Assembly: GCA_002255575.1 (NCBI GenBank)
Contig: NCAT01000012.1
Location: forward strand, 1 to 64,000
Reading direction: 5' to 3'
DNA from: Acidocella sp. 20-57-95
GTDB lineage: Bacteria > Pseudomonadota > Alphaproteobacteria > Acetobacterales > Acetobacteraceae
DNA: 64,000 nt
Positions 58,439-64,000 of this stretch are shown here, in pieces; positions within the stretch are counted from its first letter, which is position 1; each line of letters begins with the position of its first letter. The notes beneath the pieces were generated by a model. The model was given only the letters and a program-made list of their open reading frames with translations, was not told the origin of the DNA and did not search any database. The translations under genes were made by a program, and so were the position numbers.

Positions 58439-58774
58439 ATGAGTGACCCGCGTATCAAGGCCGGTTTATGGGTTCAGGCCGCCCTGCGTCTCGGCCAGGC
58501 CGATGGCCGCTATGGTGTTGTCATCCGCAAAGGCGATGCCGATGCCGGCGGCGTACTGGTGGTGCTGCGCGGCCATAGCGGTGTTACGGTCCTCACCCAA
58601 ATCCGCGATGCCTCCGGTGAGCTCGCCTGGCTACGCGGCACCGGCGAGGTGCCAGTCGAAGACCCGGTGGCCGATGCGTACATCGCCAAACAGGTGAAAT
58701 ACGATTCTGATCTCTGGGTGATCGAGTTCGACGCGCCAGACTATCTGCCGCCGTTCGAGGGCAAAATCATCTAG
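58439..58774 (+). CDS. DUF1491 family protein
   Basis: 111 residues matching the alphaproteobacterial DUF1491 pattern: GLWVQAALRLGQADGRYGVV, KGDADAGGVLVVL and the C-terminal YDSDLWVIEFDAPDYLPPF. Function unknown in the family. It is divergent from the ABC operon, 56 bases away, so there is no room for a long riboswitch leader. Confidence 0.78.
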   Translation: MSDPRIKAGLWVQAALRLGQADGRYGVVIRKGDADAGGVLVVLRGHSGVTVLTQIRDASGELAWLRGTGEVPVEDPVADAYIAKQVKYDSDLWVIEFDAPDYLPPFEGKII

Positions 58775-58842
58775 CGCAACATTCATTTGCCATCTCGCAA
58801 CCGTTGCGCTTACCTCGGCCGCAAGACCGGAGGGTTACGCCC

Positions 58843-60084
58843 ATGAAAATCAGTCTCCCCGCATTCGCCTGGCTGGCCGCAGCGTGGCTGCCCGGTTACG
58901 CCGCGGCCCAACCCGCTTTGCCACTCACCCAGCCGGAGATTGCGACCGCCACTGATTTATACGGCAAATTACGCGCCCAGCCCGGTAACTTATTCTTTTC
59001 GCCCTACAGCATCACCACAGCCATGGGCATGGTGTTGGCGGGCGCCAAAGGCGACACCGCATCACAAATTGCCAGCGCCTTACACCTGAGCGCCCTAGCC
59101 CCGGCTGGCGATATCGCCGGTTTGCAAAAAGCATTTCTGCAGGACGCCCAAGCGCAACCTGTGTTGGGTGGCGCCGCCTCAGGCGGTTTCACCCTACATG
59201 CCGCCAACGCTTTATGGGGGCAGACTGGCTATAAATTCAGTCCCGCTTATATCTCCAGCATCAAAGCGAGCTTCGGCGGCAATCTGCAGACGGTTGATTT
59301 CACCAATGAGGCGGCCGCCCGGGCGCGCATCAACCAATGGGTCGCCGATGCCACGGCAAACAAAATCCCAGACCTCATCGGCCCTGGCGTTCTAACCAAG
59401 GATACGCGCTTGGTTCTCACCAACGCGGTTTATTTTAATGCCAAATGGGAAACCCCGTTCAAACCTGAAAATACCGTTAAAAAAAGTTTTTACGTCACCG
59501 CTACAGATGACGTGCAAACCGACCTGATGAGCATGACCAAGAATTTTAATTTAACCCAGAGCCCGGCTGAGAAAATCCTCATCATGCCGTATCTGGGCGG
59601 CGATGCCTCGATGGTGGTCATTCTCCCCAACGACCCAAACGGCTTGAACGCTGTTGAGGCTGGTTTGACAGCAGCGCAGGTACAAGCATGGATCGCTGGC
59701 AGTAAGCCCACATTGGTAGACGTTGCATTGCCAAAATTCAAAACCACCGGCGCGTTTGACTTGAATGCGGTTTTGAAAACACTTGGTATATCAAAGGCTT
59801 TTGACCCCACGGCGGCGGATTTCAGCCTGCTTGCCAACGACCCTGAACACCCGCTTTATATCGGCAGCGTCATCCACCAGGCATTCATCACAGTCGATGA
59901 AACCGCCACCGAAGCTGCTGCCGCCACCGCCGTCACCATGTTTGCCGCCACCGCCATGGCCCCGATGGAGCCAGCCATCCAACCAGTGCCCTTCATTGCG
60001 GACCACCCGTTTTTGTATCTCATCATGGATAACAGCACCGGCCAGATTTTGTTTATGGGTCGTGAAACCAACCCGGCGGAATAA
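58843..60084 (+). CDS. Secreted serpin (serine protease inhibitor)
   Basis: 413 residues from the ATG at 58843 (GGAGGG eight bases upstream). Signal peptide FAWLAAAWLPGYAAAQ, then the serpin fold: NLFFSPYSITTAMGMVLAGA, LVLTNAVYFNAKWETPFKPE, and the reactive-loop hinge DETATEAAAATAV, typical of inhibitory serpins. The C-terminal DHPFLYLIMDNSTGQILFMG is a strong serpin signature. It would inhibit serine or cysteine proteases in the periplasm or outside. Serpins are patchy in bacteria, so transfer is possible. Confidence 0.93.
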   Translation: MKISLPAFAWLAAAWLPGYAAAQPALPLTQPEIATATDLYGKLRAQPGNLFFSPYSITTAMGMVLAGAKGDTASQIASALHLSALAPAGDIAGLQKAFLQDAQAQPVLGGAASGGFTLHAANALWGQTGYKFSPAYISSIKASFGGNLQTVDFTNEAAARARINQWVADATANKIPDLIGPGVLTKDTRLVLTNAVYFNAKWETPFKPENTVKKSFYVTATDDVQTDLMSMTKNFNLTQSPAEKILIMPYLGGDASMVVILPNDPNGLNAVEAGLTAAQVQAWIAGSKPTLVDVALPKFKTTGAFDLNAVLKTLGISKAFDPTAADFSLLANDPEHPLYIGSVIHQAFITVDETATEAAAATAVTMFAATAMAPMEPAIQPVPFIADHPFLYLIMDNSTGQILFMGRETNPAE

Positions 60085-60147
60085 ACATCCTGCGTGGCAG
60101 GCACAGCGAGGTAATCCATCTCGCTTCGGCAGATTAATTCAACTGGC

Positions 60148-60927
60148 CTAGATGCCAACCCCATGCCAAACCGGCCCATGCCCCGCACCAAACCCTGGCG
60201 CGTGTGCAATGGCTTTTTGCAAATAGTCGCGCGCCCGGCCAACCGCTTCCAACAAACTCAACCTTTGGCCCAAACCAGTCGCAATCGCGGATGCCAACGT
60301 GCACCCCGTCCCATGCGTGTTCTTGGTATGAATCCGCTTATGCGAAAATCGCTCGATGCCACCTTCATAAATCAGCGTATCAACCAGCATGTCACCATCG
60401 GCATGGCCGCCTTTAATCAAAGCTGCTTGCGCTCCCATTGCCAGCAAAGCCCGCCCTGCGGCCACATAATCATCGCGCCCATGCAACGAAAGCCCTGTCA
60501 GCTTGGCCGCTTCCGGCAAATTCGGTGTCACAATCGTGGCAAGCGGCATCAGCAGTTTTTGCACAGCTGCAATTGCATCATCGGGCAGTAACACAGCCCC
60601 CGATGTTGCCACCATCACCGGGTCCAGCACCACCGGTACACCGCGTGGCAAGCTTTCCGCCACCGCCGCGATAATCCCGGCATTCGCCAGCATCCCCAGC
60701 TTCACCGCATCCACGCCGATATCTCTCAGCACAGTGGCAATCGATAACTTCACGAATTCTGCGGGCATGGTCTGCACACCAAACACACCCAGCGTATTCT
60801 GTGCGGTCAGCGCGGTAATGGTGGTGCAGGCATAGCCACCAAGTGCCGAGATGGTTTTAATATCAGCCTCAATCCCGGCACCACCGCCAGAATCCGACCC
60901 CGCAATGGTCAATATCCGCGCAATCAT
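60148..60927 (-). CDS. thiD: Hydroxymethylpyrimidine/phosphomethylpyrimidine kinase (ThiD)
   Basis: 259 residues from the ATG at 60927, overlapping the glmM stop (ATGA). Phosphorylates HMP and HMP-phosphate for thiamine synthesis. N-terminal [33 protein letters not shown] and the C-terminal [19 protein letters not shown] (anion hole and catalytic region) are diagnostic. Last gene of folP-glmM-thiD. Confidence 0.95.
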   Translation of the reverse strand: MIARILTIAGSDSGGGAGIEADIKTISALGGYACTTITALTAQNTLGVFGVQTMPAEFVKLSIATVLRDIGVDAVKLGMLANAGIIAAVAESLPRGVPVVLDPVMVATSGAVLLPDDAIAAVQKLLMPLATIVTPNLPEAAKLTGLSLHGRDDYVAAGRALLAMGAQAALIKGGHADGDMLVDTLIYEGGIERFSHKRIHTKNTHGTGCTLASAIATGLGQRLSLLEAVGRARDYLQKAIAHAPGFGAGHGPVWHGVGI

Positions 60928-62291
60928 GCGGCTTTCGCAATCGTCACGCACAGCCCTTCAACAATTTCCTGAATCAGCGCAAAATCCTCGCCCTCCGCCA
61001 TCACCCGTATCAAAGGCTCAGTTCCAGAAGCGCGGATTAACACCCGTCCGCTGGCCCTCAACCGCTCACTCGCGGCAGCAATCGCGCTTTGAATATCTGG
61101 CAACACCAAAGGTGAGATGCCCGAGTACCGCACATTGCGCAGTAATTGCGGCAACGGAGCAAACACCCGGCACGCCTGTGAAGCCTTCTGGCCGGAGCGC
61201 ACCAGCACCGACAATACCTGTAAAGCCGCAATCAACCCATCGCCAGTGGTAGCAAAATCCGAGAGGATCACATGGCCAGACTGCTCACCACCCAGATTAA
61301 TCCCCTCCGCCCGCATGGTTTCGGCCACATAACGGTCGCCCACCTGGGTGCGCATCAGTCTGATGCCAAGCCCGCCCAGAAACCGCTCCAGCCCCAGGTT
61401 CGACATCACCGTCGCCACAATTGCCGCCTGCGAAAGCCGCCTATGCTCATGCATGTCGCGCGCGATCAGCCCCAAAATCTGGTCACCATCGATAATCTCG
61501 CCGCGCTCATCAGCCAAAATCACGCGGTCGGCATCGCCGTCCAGCGCAATCCCAATATCGGCATGGTGCTCGACCACCGCCGCGCATAAATGGTCCGGCA
61601 CAGTCGAACCCACGCCCTTGTTAATATTAAACCCATCCGGCTCCACACCGATCGGGATCACCGTCGCCCCCAATTCCCATAAGGCGGCTGGTGCCACTTT
61701 ATAGGCAGCGCCATTGGCGCAATCGAGCACGATCCGCAGCCCATCCAACCGTAGCCCACGCGGCAGGCTGGATTTCGCAGCCTCAATATAACGCCCGGCC
61801 GCATCCACCAGGCGCGATGCCCGGCCAAGCTGGTCCGGTGGTGCCAGCCGGTTCGAAAGGTCACTCTCCATCAGCGCCTCAATCTCGGCCTCGGTCTCAT
61901 CGGAGAGTTTGGCCCCATCCGGGCCAAACAACTTAATGCCGTTATCCTCATAAGGGTTGTGGCTGGCGGAAATCACCACACCCAAATCCAGCCGCAGGCT
62001 GCGCGTCAGCATCGCAATCGCCGGGGTGGGCAGGGGGCCGGCCAGGGTCACATTCATGCCAGCGCCGGTAAACCCGGCGGTCAAAGCCTGTTCCAGCATA
62101 TAGCCCGAAAGCCTTGTATCCTTCCCGATAATCACCTGGTGCCGATGGCTGCCGCGGGTAAACATTAAACCAGCGGCCTGGCCTAATTTCAGCGCCATCT
62201 CAGCCGTCATCGGGCTGGTATTGGCCTTGCCGCGAATGCCATCCGTGCCAAACAAGCGGCGCTTTGGGGTGTTGGGGCGAGAATGATTCAT
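60924..62291 (-). CDS. glmM: Phosphoglucosamine mutase (GlmM)
   Basis: 455 residues from the ATG at 62291, overlapping the folP stop. Converts glucosamine-6-phosphate to glucosamine-1-phosphate for peptidoglycan and LPS. N-terminal [20 protein letters not shown], the phosphoserine loop [20 protein letters not shown], the metal loop [14 protein letters not shown] and the sugar loop [12 protein letters not shown] are all present. folP-glmM is a common pairing. Confidence 0.97.
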   Translation of the reverse strand: MNHSRPNTPKRRLFGTDGIRGKANTSPMTAEMALKLGQAAGLMFTRGSHRHQVIIGKDTRLSGYMLEQALTAGFTGAGMNVTLAGPLPTPAIAMLTRSLRLDLGVVISASHNPYEDNGIKLFGPDGAKLSDETEAEIEALMESDLSNRLAPPDQLGRASRLVDAAGRYIEAAKSSLPRGLRLDGLRIVLDCANGAAYKVAPAALWELGATVIPIGVEPDGFNINKGVGSTVPDHLCAAVVEHHADIGIALDGDADRVILADERGEIIDGDQILGLIARDMHEHRRLSQAAIVATVMSNLGLERFLGGLGIRLMRTQVGDRYVAETMRAEGINLGGEQSGHVILSDFATTGDGLIAALQVLSVLVRSGQKASQACRVFAPLPQLLRNVRYSGISPLVLPDIQSAIAAASERLRASGRVLIRASGTEPLIRVMAEGEDFALIQEIVEGLCVTIAKAA

Positions 62292-63136
62292 ACTGCCTTT
62301 CCACTCCCGGCAGGCGCGTTCGTCAATTGCTGCCACATCTTCACGCCCTGCACGGTTTCCGCCACATCATGCACCCGCAAAATCTGCGCCCCCTGGCCCA
62401 GCGCAAACAGCCCCGCCGCCAGCGAGGCCGGAAACCGCTTCATGGCATCCGGCTCCCCCCCAAACTCCCCAACAAACCGCTTGCGCGAGGCGCCAATCAC
62501 CAGCGGGTGCCCAAGGGCCGTAAACGCCCAAACCTCCCGCAGCAATTCCAAATTCTGCGCCCCTGCTTTGGCAAAGCCCAACCCCGGGTCCAGCGCGATA
62601 TTGGCCGCTTTAATCCCGGCGGCCTCAGCCGCGTCGCGGATCGCCACCAGCTCCGCCATCACATCGCGCGTCACATCCGCATAATGCGCCTGGCAATTCA
62701 TGGTCATGGGGGAGCCACGCATATGCATCAAAATCACCGGGCACCCGGCCTCAGCCACCAAGGCCGCCGCTTTGGGGTCGTGGCGCAAGCCAGACACATC
62801 ATTGATAATCCGTGCCCCCACCGTCAGTGCCGCTGCCATCGTGGCCGCATTGCGGGTATCCACTGAAATGACCGCCTGGCCCGCCAGCGCCTGCAATACC
62901 GGCATCAGCCTGGCTATCTCCTCCTCCGGCGTAATGGCTGCCGCGCCCGGCTTGGTGCTCTCGCCCCCAATATCCAGAATATCAGCCCCCGCTGCCAGCA
63001 TCTCCCGCCCGCGTGCAATCGCTGCCTCCGCCGCGAAAAACCTCCCCCCATCCGAGAACGAATCGGGTGTGACGTTCAAAATGCCCATAATTTTTGGCGT
63101 GCTTAAATCCAGCCCCGCCCATGTCAGACTGTCCAT
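62288..63136 (-). CDS. folP: Dihydropteroate synthase (FolP)
   Basis: 282 residues. Joins p-aminobenzoate to 6-hydroxymethyl-dihydropterin diphosphate in folate synthesis. Signatures [19 protein letters not shown] and [16 protein letters not shown] are present, and the C-terminal [16 protein letters not shown] is complete. The next in-frame upstream start is not needed. A 119-base gap separates it from the divergent hydrolase gene. Confidence 0.96.
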   Translation of the reverse strand: MDSLTWAGLDLSTPKIMGILNVTPDSFSDGGRFFAAEAAIARGREMLAAGADILDIGGESTKPGAAAITPEEEIARLMPVLQALAGQAVISVDTRNAATMAAALTVGARIINDVSGLRHDPKAAALVAEAGCPVILMHMRGSPMTMNCQAHYADVTRDVMAELVAIRDAAEAAGIKAANIALDPGLGFAKAGAQNLELLREVWAFTALGHPLVIGASRKRFVGEFGGEPDAMKRFPASLAAGLFALGQGAQILRVHDVAETVQGVKMWQQLTNAPAGSGKAV

Positions 63137-63255
63137 ACCCTGCCGGTAGCGTGGCCGCTGGCATCTGGCAATAAAGCCGGGTCACGCGGGTGTGATGCCA
63201 GTTTGTGTCGCCTCACGCGCTTCTTGATTGTTCCTTGAGAAACCGTTGCTAATTG

Positions 63256-64000
63256 ATGGTTATGCCTCTGTTTCCACGCCCCATCGACATTCTGAACAAA
63301 TCCGTCAGCACCAAGGGTCTCACCATCACGCGCGATGCCGCTTACGGGACCGCATTACGCGACCGGATCGATATTTACCGCCCCACCCACGCCACTGGCC
63401 CCCTCCCGGTCATCATATTTTTCTATGGCGGTTCCTGGCAATTTGGTCATCGCGCCGAATACCAATTCATCGCGTCCTTACTCGCCAAGCGCGGCTTCGT
63501 GGTGGCCGTACCGGACTACCGGCTCTACCCGGACGTAAAATTCCCAGATTTCCTGCAAGATTGCGCCGCCGCCACCGCCTATATTTTCAAACATATCAGC
63601 GCCCATAACGGCAACCCTGCCCAAATTTTCCTGATGGGCCATTCGGCCGGCGCCTATAATGCCGTGATGCTAGGTCTTGCCCCGCAATTCCTGGCCGCCG
63701 AAGGTGTGAGTGCCGGGCAGATCGCGGGTGTGATCGGCCTCTCCGGCCCGTATGATTTCCTCCCCCTGCGCGACCCCATCATCAAGGACATCTTCTCCCC
63801 CCCGGCTGATATCAAAACCACCCAGCCCATCACCTACGCCTCCGAAGCGGCGCCGCCGATGTTGCTCGCCCATGGCGGCGCGGATATTACGGTCCTGCCG
63901 CGCAATACCACCGCCTTGGGGGCTCGGCTGCGCGCAGTCGGCGGGGTGGTGGAAACCAAAATTTACCCCAAGCTCGGCCATATCAACATCATCCTCACCG
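63256..64000 (+). CDS. Alpha/beta hydrolase, carboxylesterase type (partial, runs off the end)
   Basis: Open from an ATG at 63256 to the window edge, 248 codons so far. Oxyanion region IIFFYGGSWQFG (HGG-type, with Tyr for His), nucleophile elbow GHSAGAYNAVM, an acid residue in LAHGGADITVLP and His in LGHINIIL give a full catalytic triad of the BD-FAE/esterase-lipase group. Substrate unknown; the C-terminus is missing. A second ATG two codons on is an alternative start. Confidence 0.82.
   Translation, partial: MVMPLFPRPIDILNKSVSTKGLTITRDAAYGTALRDRIDIYRPTHATGPLPVIIFFYGGSWQFGHRAEYQFIASLLAKRGFVVAVPDYRLYPDVKFPDFLQDCAAATAYIFKHISAHNGNPAQIFLMGHSAGAYNAVMLGLAPQFLAAEGVSAGQIAGVIGLSGPYDFLPLRDPIIKDIFSPPADIKTTQPITYASEAAPPMLLAHGGADITVLPRNTTALGARLRAVGGVVETKIYPKLGHINIILT

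Noticed and set aside
63158..63201. CTGGCATC/GATGCCAG inverted repeat between folP and the hydrolase gene
   Set aside because: Eight-base arms with a 28-base loop and no T-run; too weak to call a terminator or operator.

Overview
The window is most of an alphaproteobacterial photosynthesis gene cluster (about 0.3-44.6 kb), followed by a formate dehydrogenase locus (46.1-54.7 kb) and a stretch of ordinary transport, metabolic and housekeeping genes (54.7-64 kb). Pigment synthesis is of the aerobic bacteriochlorophyll a type: the oxygen-dependent cyclase AcsF is present and no BchE is seen. The reaction centre is type 2 (PufL, PufM, PuhA) with LH1 and a tetraheme PufC. Carotenoids are of the spirilloxanthin series (crtE, B, I, C, D, F; no crtA). 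Together with the HiPIP, this suggests an aerobic anoxygenic phototroph. Two observations point towards acidophilic Acetobacteraceae such as Acidiphilium: PufL carries Glu at the position of Rhodobacter His-L168, and the assembly gene puhE is fused to a COG0523 metal-chaperone GTPase. The taxonomic placement is inference; no rRNA gene is present.

Layout, 0-7 kb: the end of a possible TPR protein, an AppA-like BLUF photoreceptor gene and bchH (both minus), then bchP (plus). bchH has left its usual place between bchB and bchL. Layout, 7-21 kb (minus): one tightly packed superoperon, bchF-N-B-L-M-lhaA-puhA-B-C-bciE-acsF-puhE::cobW-hemA-hemC-hip, running from chlorophyllide reductase through reaction-centre assembly to tetrapyrrole supply and a soluble electron donor. 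Layout, 21-31.7 kb (plus): aerR/ppaA, ppsR, bchG, tspO, bchI, bchD, bchO, crtI, crtB and a small membrane ORF. Layout, 31.7-34 kb (minus): crtD and crtC. Layout, 34-44.6 kb (plus): crtE, crtF, then bchC-X-Y-Z-pufB-A-L-M-C.

The control regions (bchH/bchP, bchF/aerR, crtD/crtE, crtF/bchC) carry TGT-N12-ACA type operators expected for PpsR. Two of them share the same 34-bp composite arrangement. PpsR, the B12-type antirepressor AerR/PpaA and the BLUF/SCHIC protein are all encoded in the cluster, so light and redox control is probably self-contained.

At 44.6-46.1 kb there is a small boundary zone with a membrane protein and an orphan P-loop ORF in AT-richer DNA. A LysR regulator then precedes fdsG-fdsB-fdsA-fdhD-fdsD and an OFA-type MFS carrier with a 37-residue partner ORF, closed by a strong terminator. 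This unit would oxidise formate to CO2 with NAD+ reduction and exchange small organic acids. Next come DUF429, a short basic protein and an ABC importer whose binding-protein gene is frameshifted (minus), then DUF1491 and a secreted serpin (plus), then thiD-glmM-folP (minus), and finally a truncated alpha/beta hydrolase (plus). No tRNA, rRNA, CRISPR array or intact insertion sequence was recognised.
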